Source: Lycocorax pyrrhopterus obiensis (Eukaryota > Chordata > Aves > Passeriformes > Paradisaeidae). From it: a stretch of 64,000 nucleotides of DNA. The notes beneath the pieces were generated by a model, which was not told where the DNA came from, did not search any database, and saw only the letters and a list, made by a program, of their open reading frames with translations. The stretch is from NCBI GenBank assembly GCA_014706295.1, contig JACSVZ010000008.1, positions 14,596,159-14,660,158 of the forward strand. The letters run 5' to 3'. Position 1 is the stretch's first letter. Each line of letters starts with the position of its first letter. Positions 13,469 through 33,713 of the stretch are shown here, one piece after another. A program made the position numbers and the translations under genes.

Positions 13469-15304
13469 ACCTTGCATGCATGGTCTCAGAAGATATAACT
13501 TATTTCAAACCATCTAGATTGCTCTGCATTTTTCACTGTCTTTACTTCATCGGTCCATTAAGAACACACCAGTTGTCACTTCTGTGCTTTAAGACAGCAA
13601 ATAGGTCTGATCCAACACAACAGAGACAGGCTTTCAAGCATGGTGAATATTTGGGTCTTCAAGTTTATTTCAGCACCAGAAGACCCACTACTTCTTCTAT
13701 GGATGTGCCAATACAAAAAACCATGGAAAAGGTACAGAACTGGGAAGGACCAGTCAGCCTCATGTTTACTAGAATTTTTATGGGACATACAACACTTGGT
13801 CCATTATGCCACTTGCCCTTTTTAAGGCCAAGCTGATTCCACAATAAACACCAAGTCCACGTTTCATGCCTTATTTTATGTATACAAAAATTCTGTGGGT
13901 ACATAAACATCAAAAAGCTAAACAGTCCATGAAAGAGACTGCAACAAGGCTGGAGGAGTTACTAAACTCCATTTGGTCACAGAAATTGTCTCTGCCTTGG
14001 AATGAGACAAACAACTTTGATTTTCCAAAAGGCATTTCATCAGGAAGGTGTATGTAATTACCCATGTTCTCCAAAGCATCGAGACAGACGACCAGCTGCA
14101 TACCTATCCTCCTCCTGGCCTAGCTCCCAAGTACTCTGGCATTTCCCACTGTTGCCTACATGAATGTGACTGAAGACAAAGGCAAACTGCATTAAGGTTT
14201 CTGGCAGTTGGGTAGTGCTTCATGTTTTAAGGATCACAGCCTAGGATTCAGTTACAACAGTAACTGTTTACAACATGCTACAAACACCCTGTTAGGAAAC
14301 ATAACAGCTCCAAACTGCTTTGTACTGTGAAATATGTCAGCAGAGCTTTGCCAACACACAGCCATGTTAAGTATTCTGCATATCCTTGAAATCCAAATGT
14401 TCGTGCCACCAAATCTGACTAACCTCTCACATACACTTCCTGGATAGGAAACTGAAGGTGGCTAGATTAATTTCTAAATTTTTGTTTGGTTTGGGGGGCT
14501 TTTTTGTTGGTGGTGGTTTTTTGGATTGGCTTTTTTGGGGAGGAGGGGGTTATTTCAAATAAAAATAGTGTTTACTGTTCTGCATCATTTGCCTCTGTCC
14601 TTCTAAAACCGGACATGTGAAAATCCAGAGGCAAATAAGAGCAGCTTCTCTTCAGTGACATGATGCAACCAAAACTTCAATATACCTTCTCCAAGTTACC
14701 TGTTACCTCTGAAGCCTCATTCAGAAAATCACTTGCCTCTTTTTAAGGAAAGAGCACTTACCATAATAAGGAGCTACTGCCCTTGTTACAGCTTTAATTT
14801 AATTTAATTGCCCAATTACAGCTGCTCCCATTTTCACAAGAGACTATATTATTCTAAGTATTCCTCTCCCTAGCAGAGTCTTACTGACATCAAGCAGGTA
14901 CAGTGTAATTTATTTCAGATAAAGATGAAGGGAGAAAAAAAGTAAAGCTCTCAGGAAAGAATGCAGCACGACTGTGTTTCCCCTCTGTGGCAAAATGTAG
15001 CAACTTCAAGAACAAAATGGCACCAGAAACCATCTTTAAAAAACACACGAAGATATAGGGGGAGAGGGAGAAAGAAAAAAAAAAAGTTCTAAAAGACTAG
15101 CAGTTCTACAGCTGTATTTGGAATAAGGGACTACACACAAAAGGAATGCAAGGTGAAAAGGACTATAGAGAACATGAGGTGCAAAGGAAAGACTGTGAAG
15201 TAAATTTCTCCCAGATATTTCTTCAAAGAGCATGGCAAATTCAGGAACAGATTCCATAGCAATTGTGCAATGCAACCCAAAAGAGCTAACTCTTGTCCAG
15301 AGAT

Positions 15305-15445
15305 ATTTATGATGCTTTATACAGGGAGGCTATTATCCCTTGGAATGGACTACAGAAGAATCATTTTGCTACTTCACAGGTCCAAAGCTCTAAAAATCTG
15401 TGTTACACTGAGGAGAGTAAAAGTGAAGTATGCAGAAGTGATCAA
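15305..15445 (+). repeat. Dispersed repeat, copy B
   Basis: Second copy of the element at 12885-12992, 2.4 kb downstream and in the same orientation; both also translate to similar peptides (LGMD..RIILL....KALK) in one frame. The matched core is about 15330-15430; the outer limits are approximate. Confidence 0.6.
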
Positions 15446-18400
15446 AAGAGAACAGGCGGGTTTTATAGCCTGCAGGGGAAACAACTGATCATATATTCTT
15501 CCTATGACAAACAACTGAGAAAGTAATTGAGAGCCTAGGAGAAACCAATGTTGTTACCTCAGCATTATTGATTTTCAGCAGACATCTTAATCTAACACAT
15601 GACAAAACTTTGGTCATTCCAGTAAGATATAGCTTTCAAGGAAAAATTATATTTATAAAGGTAGTTTATGGTTCAGTTAGAGATTCTTATGAAGTCAAGC
15701 TCAGGCTATAAAGGAATGGAAAGAAAAGGACTTCTTAAAAACAAAATGGATAGAAAGTTCGATTAAAAGGTGAAAATATGATTCAAGTATACTAAAGCAG
15801 AAGGATTTTCTGATCTTCAAAACACTAAAAGGAGGCAGTAAAAACATAACTTTAAAATACTATAGTAAGAAAGCCTTATTCTTATCAAAGGTATGAGTGG
15901 CACTGAAGATTCACAGTTCACCTGTTAGGCATTCTTTAAAAAATTTCTTGCAAAATTTAATAGAAATGTTCCCACTATTTATAGTAAAAGAAACTGGGGT
16001 TATTTACATGTAAATATATAAAAAATGAAGCCATAATAGGATAAGAAGATAAAAGTCCATATAGTCCTTTGTTAACATTCAAACTCAAAGAAATACAGCA
16101 ATAAAGAAATAAAAATTATTAATACTAAAGAGCAAAACCTCATAAAAATACAACAAACATCTTATAAATATACATAGAGAAAAAAAAGTGAGTTCAGTGC
16201 ATGGCAATTACAAAGACTGCACCTTCAATTAAAATAAAAAAGGCAGGAAAATAAAGTGATATTTGCACACAATTAAACAACGTTTTCCTACCTTCCCTCT
16301 GTTTCCTCCTACAAGCAATCTGCCCTTTACACTCTCAGGTACCACTCTCTGCACATCTCACTCTCCTGTTTACTGGGAATATCTGAGCCATTCCCCCCAC
16401 TGTGGCTTTTCAGCCTGCAGGGGGTAATGCACTACTCATGGAGCTTCAGGTGATGACACTAATTGGGCTCTCTCTTCAGCAGATGTTTTCTACCTGCTAA
16501 ATTCAGTATCGCCTTCTTCCCAGCTGCATCATATTAGCAAACCACAGCTGATTAACATAGATGGCCCCTTCTCTGTTATTTCCAACTGACAAATAGTCTA
16601 CTAAGAATTCTTGATTTTGAGTCCCAAAGTTAACAGCCAAGCACAGTTTTTACATGCTTGTGACAAATCCTTATTTGTGAAATGAAATCTGACCTAGAGC
16701 TCTCCAGAAATCAGGCCTAGTGAGATGACCATTCATCATTCTTTAATATGCTTGGGGTAGGCTATCTAATAACAACCCAGTCCTGCACCTCTCCTGCCAT
16801 CGTGCTGCTTCTGTTGCTTTTGTGCACTCTTGGACAAATGCCCTTAAGGGAAGGAAAAAAGCACTCACTTCCAAAAGTACTCTTTATTTTTGGTATCCAT
16901 TCACATGACTAGTATGAAACAAATCCAGCCTGCTGGGCTTTGACGCAGATTTTTTCAGATGTCAAAAAAGAGAGGTAAAATATATAGGCATGGGAGAGCC
17001 TGGTTAATGAGGTGTCACAGGTATGGTTGATTTGTTCACTGCTCCTTTAATTTTGTGTATCAGAATGATAAGGAGCAATATTTCTCATATTTTGTTTATG
17101 CACTATACAGTTTAAGGCTTAAGTGGGGCAGCATCTTGAGACTTACTGCAGGCTTTGCAAGTGAAGCAGAATGCTTCACTCAAGTTGTGTCTATTTCAAT
17201 CACATGGGGACCATTTGTAGGAGCAAATTAATGCTAAGCTTTATTCCTCAGTACTAAACACCCATTGTATCACTGTCCGTGCAGTTGTTCCAAGTGTGAG
17301 GCTGGACTATGACCTGAAAGGAGATCATTCAGAAAAGTCTGACACCTGTTTTGAGGAATTCAATGTGCCTCTGATCCATGTACTTTGACTGCAAACTCTC
17401 TTTGTCAGGAGAACTGCTTCTGTCATTGAATCTGTCAAGCTGAGCCACCGAACAAGCCATTTCACTGGGTCTCCCCCAGTCAAGCTCAATTTGAGTTTTA
17501 CAGTCCTTGATACTTGTGGGATATTGTCATAGAAGCCATTAACGTACTTTGCACTGGGAATTATGCTGCTTGGCAGGGGCTATCTCTCCTCACGATACCT
17601 GCATGTCCAAAGCTGAACCTAGTCTTGTAATGAGATTGCAAAAAGTAGTCATATATATTCAAAATGTTGGCCTGTAAGCCAGTAAGGCCTGAAAATATTT
17701 ACCGATATGTCAAAATGCTTCTAGCTGAAAACCGTTTCTAAACCATTCGCTGTTTGCAAGTTTAATGGCTTAAGGCTTATGGGCTCATGAATCACCAGCT
17801 TTCTTAGCAGCAGCATTTGAAATGTTGATATCTTAGCCTTGAAATAGATGTGAAGGTACCACAGCCTTTACAAGCTGTTATCGAAAGACATACTTTAAAA
17901 GCTCCCACAAAAGACTGAATGCAATAGAAGTAGCTGAGCAGGATGAAAGTAACCGAACCAACTTAGTTAAAGTCATTGTTCATGTCTGTGTTCCATTTCA
18001 GTGATTACCCTCCAGCTGGACAATGAATCATATTAAAGGAAGCTTTGCTACTTACAGTTTGTCTGACAAAAAAATCCAGATCACTTTAGAAGCAATGATG
18101 AGTATTTGGGAAATTATTAGTCTTATGTCAAATTACTGAATTCAACTATAAAAAAAATTTTGGAGAGCAATTCCATTTATCACAAATTAAAAAAAAAAAA
18201 AAAGATGGTATCATTCTTAAAATTTCAAGATTTTCTCTTGAGAAGATGAATGAACATTCATGGCAAAAAAATTGCTATAGCAGATATGTGTGGAATGAGT
18301 ATCTCTAAGGTCAAGGAGGTTATGCTGGTAAATGGCATACCCTGCTTTACAGAACTGCAAAATGAAATGTTTGGCATAATACTAGAGAGGTAACAGGAAT

Positions 18401-18736
18401 GGAACAGAAAAATACATAGCAAAACCAATTAGAAGAAACAAGAAATCTCAATCGTTAATAAAATAATAATTTCATATACAGTCCTCTAAAATACACCATC
18501 AAGTGATTTATCTAGTTCTTGCAAGGGGATATACACTGTGGAGTGTAAAATCATAAAATATACACATTTTTCATCTACAACACCCAAGACAGATGAATGA
18601 ACACATAAATATGGTAAATAAGTTCTGTTTCAATTTTAAACAAAGATATTATGAAAACCTATTAAAACAGAATAAATAAATACAATCAAATGCTTATGGA
18701 TTTGCTTATTTGTGAATATCTTAAAAGGTAAGGAAT
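15446..18736. other. Intergenic, repeat-poor
   Basis: A-rich from about 15.6 to 16.3 kb, then a repeat-poor, balanced stretch at about 16.3-18.1 kb that lacks long open frames and might hold conserved non-coding DNA. No gene recognised. Confidence 0.6.
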
Positions 18737-18937
18737 TCATGGCTTGGTGTCTTTTCTGAGTGTCTGGCCCAATCTATGCATGCATTCATCCACAATGTCA
18801 GTGCAGACAACTTGCAAATATGCCTCTTCTCTTCTGTCTTCTTGAATCAGACTAAAATCCCAATCTATATCAAACATTTCTCTGAGGATGGCTAAAATCA
18901 GGTCGGCCTCAGCTCTACAAACTTTTTGCTCCATCAA
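18737..18937 (-). CDS. Unidentified short reading frame or possible terminal coding exon
   Basis: A minus-strand frame of 66 codons ending in TGA at 18737 encodes an acidic, helix-like peptide with segments such as LILAILREMFDIDWDF and IVDECMHRLGQTLRK. Its composition is far more protein-like than other open frames in this AT-rich region. The first ATG is at 18934; a TAA lies in frame just upstream. Possible splice acceptors (TTTGTAG/AG) lie near 18915-18922, so it may be a last exon rather than a whole gene. I do not recognise the family and found no convincing upstream partner exon between 18.9 and 22.8 kb. It could be a real exon, a retrocopy fragment or chance. Confidence 0.33.
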   Translation of the reverse strand: MMEQKVCRAEADLILAILREMFDIDWDFSLIQEDRREEAYLQVVCTDIVDECMHRLGQTLRKDTKP

Positions 18938-21900
18938 TATAGATAAAAATTACTATTTTGGCTATCACTCAACTCATAACTCTTCATTATAAACCTTCAT
19001 TTCACTCCAAACCCTCACATTCAGCTATGCAAAAACAAGCAGAAATATTTTGACATATTTCCAAGATTGTATGTTCATCTTCACAACTAAAAAGCTTTGT
19101 CTAAGGTCTCATTACCTTGCTTACTACAACTTCTTTCCCCAGCTCTCATCTCATTCAAGTCCCATTCACCCAGAATTTCAACCCAATTAGCACTTTCAGC
19201 AATTAATCTGACCATAGGAATGCACGAATGCATTCTTCTTTGTTTCTCCTTGTATTTGGGCTTTTACTCATTCTGCACTCATATCTGAGGTAAACTTTTA
19301 AACAGCTCCAAATTTCATTTTCCATCCTCTTGATCACGCCTTAAAACTTTGCTCTGATTTCTCCTAAGAAATTTGAGTTAGGCTACTGCCAAGCACACTG
19401 CTCAATACAATCCAATTCCTTACACTTCCTGTCCACGACCATGGTTTTACATTCACATTGTAAGCTTTTGGGGACAAAAAGCTTGGCTGTCTTCTCTTTC
19501 AGCTGTACATAAGGTTCAAACATTTTTTGACTTTACTCACTAAACTAAATACATGTAGCGTTTACACTTGTTTTTCAACATTTTATGCAAATGTTGACAT
19601 GTTTTAGAGGACTGTGTGACTGCTATCCTTATTGTAAACAGAGGAGAACAATGTGCAGATAACTAAGATTTTAAGTAAGCAACACTTAAATTATGCTTGA
19701 AGCCACACCACCAACATCGCAGCCCGAATGAAGCAGACACAACATGCAACTCCACTGAATGCTTTCCAACGTCATAGGCCAATACAGCTTCAACAAATGT
19801 GTAGGGCTAATTTCCAATGAGTTGTGCTGTTGAAACATACTTACTTTGGGGTATCTGTGATACACAGTGATTTTCCACCACAGAGCAAGTATGATTTTAG
19901 AAAGAGTCATCTATAACCACTCCGGTCCACATCTATATGCAGGCTGTCCTCACTGGACAGTGGCTGAAACCCCCACAGATTTTACTTCTTTTTAGTGCAG
20001 GAGCAAGACAATCAAGATGCTCATATACTATTCTTTACCACCACCTTGGAGCAGGCCACAGAACATCACCTGGGAGGCACAGCCTGCCAGAACAGGCTGA
20101 GTTCAGGTAGTTGGCACATGGAAGAGTGAAGAGGGAAACAAAAAAAAAAACAGAAAAAAATGTAAATTATGAGGACACTGAAAGGAAACAGCTTATTATA
20201 CTCAAGGCAAGTAATTTAGCATTTTACAGTGGTGCCTCAGTTACTAGGCACATGTAAAAATAGTTGCAAATGAAAGGCAGGAACCCAGAAGTGAGATGAC
20301 AGCTTTATCAGTAGGCTAATGCTTTACCAGTCCCATTTCTACAGTAAGTCTACACAGATAGATGACACCAAGGTAGATGGTGTGCAACATTCTCACATAG
20401 AAAAACACTCCTGGAAGAAAGGTTCCAGGAGAAGAACAGACTACTGTATACATCAATTACCCAGCATCTGTAAAACCTTGAATAGATTATCAATGTGACT
20501 AAAGTGAGGATTTGTACACCCTGAGGTCAGCCACTATCCTGTCTGTCCTACTCCATATGTTTTACGAATGTGATCATGTTCTGGCTCCAGCCTGAATACA
20601 CTGCCAAAACCCTCCTACCCTTTCAAGAATGCAGTTCCAGAGAGAAGGCACTTTCAGGCACAGCAAATATGCCTACTGACTACAGCACTAGGAGCAATCC
20701 TGATCTCCCATGAAATCTGTGCAACTGGACTGACCTTAGATATAGGGAGAAGTGGGGTTTGTATCCAAGCCCATATTACCATTATTATCTCTAAATAGCC
20801 TTCACCAAGGCACAAATCTACCAAAATGTTTCAATACTCAGGTAGCCACAGCACACTGCAAGCATGCATCTAATAAATCTGTTAATCAAAGTTTCCTGTT
20901 CAGTGTATATCAGAGAGTCATGTAAACTGAAAACAGAAATGGCTCAAAGAAAAGCTGATGGCTCCATTCTATCCAGCTGGAAGATTTTAACTCTTTTGAC
21001 CCCCCTACAAAAGTATTTAATCATATCTTAGATATCTGAAAATCCACTTCCTTATTTAAAGGAAACAACATGTTGTCCAGTACAGCTATATAGTAAAACA
21101 CCTGACACTGCCAGCAAAGTAAGCTATTACTGATTAACAGCTTGGGTGTGGGAGGAATTTCAGAAACACATTTCAGTATGTTAGCAATTTAGTTCACCAA
21201 TTCTCTTGGAGTGTTCAGAAACTTGAAGTTCCCAGAGATGTCCAAATGGGGCATCTCATTGAGTCGAGAGGTCAACACAACACTGGACGCTTGCACTCTT
21301 AGTGCGTTTCATTGAACAGAGTAACCCACCGTTCCTCTCTCCTTTGTGCTGCAGTTGTAGAGAATAATCACTAGATGGAGCCGCATCGTCACAAATCTGA
21401 TTTATGGCCGCTGGAAGAGTTGCTGCCTCCTACAGTTGTTTGGCCTAAAACTGACACGTTCTAGCGCATCCTGATAACTCATCTTCTGAAAGATGGGATG
21501 AAATGCTCTCATTTACAAAAGCAAAATGTACACAGAGAAAGTGACGAGATACTGAAGGAAAAAAGCCACCAAGAAACCAACAACACTCACAGCTTTCAAA
21601 ATCAAATAAATTTTAGAAGTGAACTGAAAGTTATTTTATCTGCCAAGACAGATCATATATCTTACTTTGTTCTGCAAATCAGAAATCACAGCAGACTCCC
21701 TAGTGAGTGGCACGATCAGTTGCTGCAAAAGAAATACAAGAGCTGTGGGCTCAAGTCTTTGTAAATAAGCCCTAACACACACTAAAAATGCAGTGATAGG
21801 CAAACTCATTTCCCATAAATACCCTGGTGATATATTTAATCCAACACTTAAGATGTACTTTAAAAAGAATCTTTTTCTTCTAACTGCACTGACATTCGTT

Positions 21901-22769
21901 TTGCTTTCATCCAAACCTACCAACACACAATTCATCTGGCTTTCTAGAGGTGGACTATGTGCCAAAAGGGAATTTTTACCTGCTTTCATCCTACATCTGT
22001 GGAGGCCAAGTTGCAACTCAAGCCATTCCTACGTATTCCTGGTCTGTGTGCAATGTCACTAATTTCATCTCCCACAGAGTGACAAAATGATAGATCTCCA
22101 CATTTTGCTCGTGTTTTCTAAAATCCAGGTATTTCCAATACTTCACAAAACAAAAACCAAATCCCCAGCCCATCTCCAAAAGGCACTGCAGTGTCCTTTC
22201 ACGGAAGCACGAAAAAGGTTGGTTTAGGCTGACATAAAAAGATTACACAATCACTGTTGACTTACAAACCAGCTCCCTCAGCAACAGATCCGGCCAGGGA
22301 GGAGATCCCTCAACAAGGCTGTTAAGGAGTGGAAAGGGCACTGCTCCACCTCACCTGGAAGGTGCTGCAGAGGGGGCTGAAACAGCAGTAGTGGAAACTA
22401 GGCCCCATTCCCCCTCTCTTGGAGAATCTTCCTTGACCCCCTTCACCTGGAAACTCATAGGTCACGGGACAGAAATTCCAAAAATCTTACATGCTTTTTG
22501 ACAAGTAATTGCTCACACCTCAGCTGCAAAGAAACATTTGTTCCAGGGGAAGGAGAGAGCTCACTTCTTGGGCTAGTTGGAGTACCATGCTTCTTACGAG
22601 CATATTTCTGTGAAAAGCTCCTCCTTAAGAGCCCATTACCAGCTCATATGACACTTGGGTGTGTTTTGAAACGAAGACTGCAGTGAAGCTGTACCAGAAC
22701 CAGCCTCTGAGAAGAGACGGTGACACAAATCCCAGGTGCTGTTTTTGTCACTTTACACACCACAACCGA
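18938..22769. other. Intergenic upstream of COMTD1
   Basis: No coding exon recognised on either strand. Frames at 21498-21764 plus and 21636-22016 minus overlap each other and lack domain features. Confidence 0.6.
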
Positions 22770-23033
22770 GTATGTCACCGAGAGGAAGGCGCGCACCTCC
22801 CGCGGGTGACCCACTCTCTCGCCACCCTAGCCGAGCCCAGCATCGGGCGCGCCGGGGCGCGGGGACCGTAAGAATCAGCAAGACCAACCCGAGCGCCGCC
22901 GGGCCGCCACCCACGGGCAGCGCAACCCCGCCCTCCCGGGGCAGGCGGACCGCACCGCCCCGCGCCGCGTGTGACCGGGCCGTGCCGCGCCGCTCTCTGC
23001 CGCTGCGCCGCTCCGCTCGCTCCCGACTGCAAA

Positions 23034-29261
<6,228 letters not shown>

Positions 29262-29474
29262 CTCGAGGAAGCCCAGCAGATGGGAAATAGCAAGCAGCAT
29301 CAAATCATCAGGAAAAATGCAGGTGGAACAGTATCAAAAATGGTAATTTAACCTATATCTACACTGGATAGCATAGCTTGGGAAAGTAGACTTTAGGAGC
29401 AGCAAGATGCTAAGGGCAGCTAAGTAGAGAAGAGATTAATTATGAGATCTACTATGGTTTCTTACTTTAATTGT

Positions 29475-29489
29475 AATAAAGGAAATAAA
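29475..29489 (+). terminator. COMTD1: Tandem AATAAA poly(A) signals of COMTD1
   Basis: Two canonical AATAAA hexamers (29475-29480 and 29484-29489) lie 214-223 nt after the COMTD1 stop codon. They are followed by a GT-rich stretch (TTGTCCTTGT at 29501-29510) suitable as a downstream element. The implied 3' UTR is about 250 nt. Confidence 0.75.
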
Positions 29490-29510
29490 CTTATGTGAAA
29501 TTGTCCTTGT

Positions 29511-32500
29511 AAGACAGTGGTTGAAAAAATCCCCCTCTATAGATTGTCCAAGTGACTCAATACAACAAAGTAATTTTCTGTCCTAGAAGAGCCTCTTGAC
29601 CAGTGGAATAATCAGTCAGTACCATCAAAAGGAAAAAAAGTGGAGTTTATTAATGTTTATAGCCATAATAGAAAAATGGATTTTTAATGAAATTACATCC
29701 AGGAGATTGCTAGCCTTCTCAGACTAAAAATATTGTAAGTCATTCCTTATCTTTGAAGCGTACTACATAACAAGCCTCAAAAAAACATCATCTGAAAAAA
29801 AAAAAGTTATTTTTAAAAGCTTACCAAAGGATAAAGAGTATTCACAGTACCATAATTGTATTCTCTAAAACCTTTGTGCACAAGGACTGGATTTCTTTAA
29901 CCTAGGTAACAGTGCAAGTCAATTTTTTTAAGTCAGAATGAGGAAGAGCAAATGGGCAAGAAGCAAACCAAAACAATTCTCCCTCTTTCCTGTCTCCCTC
30001 CCACTTGCCCCCCAAAGAAGCAACTTGCTAGTTGCTTGTTTCCTAGAAAGGTTCAAGCACAGAGTATTGGTGGCAAGCCTACAGAAGGATTATGATTGTA
30101 TGAGGATGCAATACAGCTGTTAACTGGCTATTCAAAACATTACTGCAAGCAGAGATACCCTTCCCTGGGCAGTATGTAACGAAATTTCAGCCTGCAGTTC
30201 TTTATTACAGATAAAAATTGATTAAATAAGAAACTGAAAGTAGGATTTTACAGACAAAAGCTTCACTGGTAACTGTTTTGGGGGACTGATAACACTGGAA
30301 GGGTATCATATGTATAGAGGAAAGAGATCTTCAGGTTTGCTGACCTCCTGAAGGGAAGGTGTATCAGAGCTAAGAGAATCCTCCTTCCATTTGCTTAAAT
30401 AATGCACTTGAATGACTCGAGGCACCAGGGGACAAAGATTTCAAGTCTGAGAATTGTTAAAACTGTCTACTTGGCTCGTATTTTTGAAATATCATCTGAG
30501 TAGCTTGGGTTCTGGTAAGGGGCAGAGGTTCATAGCTTCTGGATCTTACCTGTCCCAGACACTTGCCATAGTATACTGCAGTGGAGAGCAATGAAGAAAG
30601 GAAGCATTGCCTGATGGCTTCAGAGTGGGGTTATGACTGAGGAGATCTCAATTCTATTTCTGTCACTTCCACTTAAAACCCTGATTCAGCAAAGCATATC
30701 AGGATGTGCTTAAGTACTTTGCTGAATTGAGGACTGACTGCAAAATCCATGTCTGGGAGAAGGCCAGGACAAGGTGCGTGTGGCCCTTAAATGAGAATTT
30801 AAATAGGGCATAAAGTTTGCCCAGTTTCTTTTTCTGAGTACAGATTTACCCTCAGAGCTTCAAACCTCTGTGCTCCTCAAATTTCTTCTCTGCATAAAAG
30901 AAGAAACACCTTACTAAATTCTTAGTTGTTATAACAGCTCTCAGATACAGTGGCTAAAGGAGTGTACAGGATCATACATTTGCATGCAGAGCTTATGGCC
31001 ATGTTCTACTTTATAATTTTACTTTGTCAGTAGATAACAAAAGAATCCTAAGGGTTAAAAACACAAAATGGGACACTTTAACAGCAGGGGCATCCTCTTA
31101 AATATTCCTGCTTTCAGGGGCTATAGGCTGATAATTAACGAGCAAGATACAAGCTGTTAAGAATACATACCCTGCCCTAAAAGTACCATGATGGCCTTTC
31201 ACAACATGGAGAAGTCACTGGAAGATCAATCACAGACTCTGCAACTGTTTTACTACTATTTTCCAAGTTGCAAGAACCCTCTCAGTGAAGCTGAGCCAAA
31301 AATGGGCAGGCATCATGAGTATTTTTGCAAGAAACTGTCAAATAAGAGTTTAGCAACATTCAAAACCAGATACAAGCACTCACAGTTGATGAATTCAAAA
31401 ACTCCTATTCCTTCTGTGGTGGGAACTAGCAAAGTCCCCATTACCTGTACTAGAGGATGAGCTTTCAAGCGCCTGAGGCTGAAGCCATGTGCAGCAGGCC
31501 GCTAGCATTTTGCCTCTGCTTTGGACTCTTCCATTTTAAATATGCAGATCATAATGTGAGTATTTCATCAAACCTGTCTCCATCCTGATCACCTAATTAC
31601 CATTAGAAAGAATAGCAGTGTGTCCCTAAACTATAGATTGATGAGCCATCTGTAAGCTGAAACAAAGAGCAGAAGGAAGCTTAATTGAATCAAATATTTA
31701 GAATACATTACACTATCTTGTAGTTACTCAGAAACTGGCCTTCTCTTCAGGCTTCTGTCCTGCACATCTGGAATTCATCACCGCTAACTGCATTTAATCC
31801 TTCAACCTTACTATGAAGTGACTGCTGATAATATATAATTATGGTTTAATTCAAGTGGTGAATCAGCTATGGGGAATTTGTGGGGGCAATGGGAATTTAG
31901 ACTTCCATTCGCTGATGAGAATGGACCACCCAATAATGCAAGGCAAGTCTTTGTCTCTCTCTAATGGAGATACCATGTATGGAAGCTCATGGGTCTGCTG
32001 CGTCTGCTCACCCCCCTCAGGTGATACATCTACCTGAGCTACTGCTTGCCCTACAGAGGCTCAGGATTTTCTGCCCCTGGAGAGGAGCTGACCCAGGGGC
32101 ACAGCTGTTGCCCAAACCCTCACACCCAGCTGTTCCTGCAATAGCAACATCTCTTCTACTTGCAAGGGATGACCCCAGAGGGGCCAACACAGGTGACAAA
32201 TATACAGTTGGGACTTGCTCAGAAGCAAATGGGGCTGAAGAATGGTTCATTAAACAAAAAACAATGACAGCAACAAAAACAACAACAAAGAAAAAATAAT
32301 TCCCCCTTATGTGTTAACTCCCAGAAGCCACCATGAGAATTAAAGCACGTAATCCTAAATGCTGGTTGGGTATCTCAGTCCCTGCTCCAAAGAGGTCACA
32401 TTCAAAATGGTATGGTATGGTATATTTATGTGGGTGACAGGGAAGGGAACAGAAGACTTTTTAAGAGTAGACTTTGCATCTCCTCTAGCTAATTAAAAGA

Positions 32501-33207
32501 GCAGGACTGAGACTGGATGCTCAGAAATCTAGAGAGAAGGCTGCCCCAAAAAAAACCAGCTAATTGTCCAAGCGTAGACACAGGGCTCAAGGCTCAGGTG
32601 CTCAAGGCTCTGCATTTGCAATGCTGCAGCTTTTAATCCTGCTGGGACACTGGGGGACAAAGCAGGGAGTATCCTCAGTCTCTCATGTTACTAAAGAAAG
32701 TAACGGCCTAAAGAAAAACCGGGCTACTGAGTATAGCATAACTTACAGGCATTTGTTGAACCTCTGACACTGCCGTCACTCCTTTTAACAAACTCAAGTT
32801 GTTTTTAATCTATTTGAATTCAGTCACGTTACACACAGACAGCACTTTCTGTGAATTGCTGCTCATGGAAGACAATTAGCCAACTTTTTGTGACAAAGCC
32901 CTTAGGACAGAGGGAAAGGAACATGAATATAAACTTCATCCAATCTCCTTCCTTTGAGGCATGAGCAGTTCCCAGAAACCGTGCAGCTCAGATCTGAGGG
33001 ACATGCCATATCTCAAGCACTGCAATCTTGATATTGGAGTGACAACAGCAGAAAGTGCCATAAGTGGCTCCTTTTTGATGATGTAGTAGCACACAGTTGG
33101 CTGCATCCCTGCTTACATTCTCTTTATGACTTGAAGAAATCAATTTTAAATGGCCACAATGGGAGTAAAAGAGCTAAGAGATCAGTACTGTTTTAAGAGA
33201 CTTTTCT
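29511..33207. other. Intergenic downstream of COMTD1
   Basis: No gene seen. A short GGTAT triplication lies near 32406-32425. The frame 31964-32299 plus is not protein-like. Confidence 0.65.
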
Positions 33208-33212
33208 CCCTG

Positions 33213-33708
33213 TGTGCTGGGTTGGGCTGGGGTGGAGTTAATTTTTTTCATAGCATCTAGTACATGGCTATGTTTTGGATTCCTGCTGGAAATAGTGTTG
33301 ATGTTCCACTCACTCCACCATACCAAGGAACAGGCCGGGGATGCATGAAAAACTGGGAGGAGACAGAGCCAGGCCAGCTGACCCAAGGGATGCCATATGG
33401 CAACATGCTCAGCAGATAAAACGGGGGGAAGAAGGAGGAAAGGGAGACATTCAGAGTGATGGTGTTTGTCTTCCCAAGTTATGTGTGATGGAGCCCTGCT
33501 TTCCTGGGGATGGCTTTCCTGCCTGCAGAGGGGAAGTGCTAAATTAATTCTTTGTTTTTACAGCATCTGCTTTGTTTATTAAACTATCTTTATCTCAGCT
33601 CACAAGTTTTCTCACTTTTACCCTTCCAGTTCTCTCCCCCATTACACCAGGGGTAGTGAGGGAGCCGCTGTGTGGGGCTTAGTTGCCAGCTGGAGTTAAA
33701 CCACAACA
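33213..33708 (+). mobile_element. Solo LTR of an endogenous retrovirus, 496 bp, with 5-bp target duplication
   Basis: The element starts TGTGCTGGG and ends CCACAACA (TGT...ACA termini) and is flanked on both sides by CCCTG (33208-33212 and 33709-33713). It carries the ATTAAA-containing region and downstream block typical of a widespread avian LTR whose 3' end reads TTAGTTGCCAGCTGG. There is no internal viral sequence, so it is a recombined solo LTR. A 5-bp duplication is usual for class III (ERVL-like) elements; the class is inferred from this. The intact duplication suggests moderate age. Confidence 0.9.
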
Positions 33709-33713
33709 CCCTG

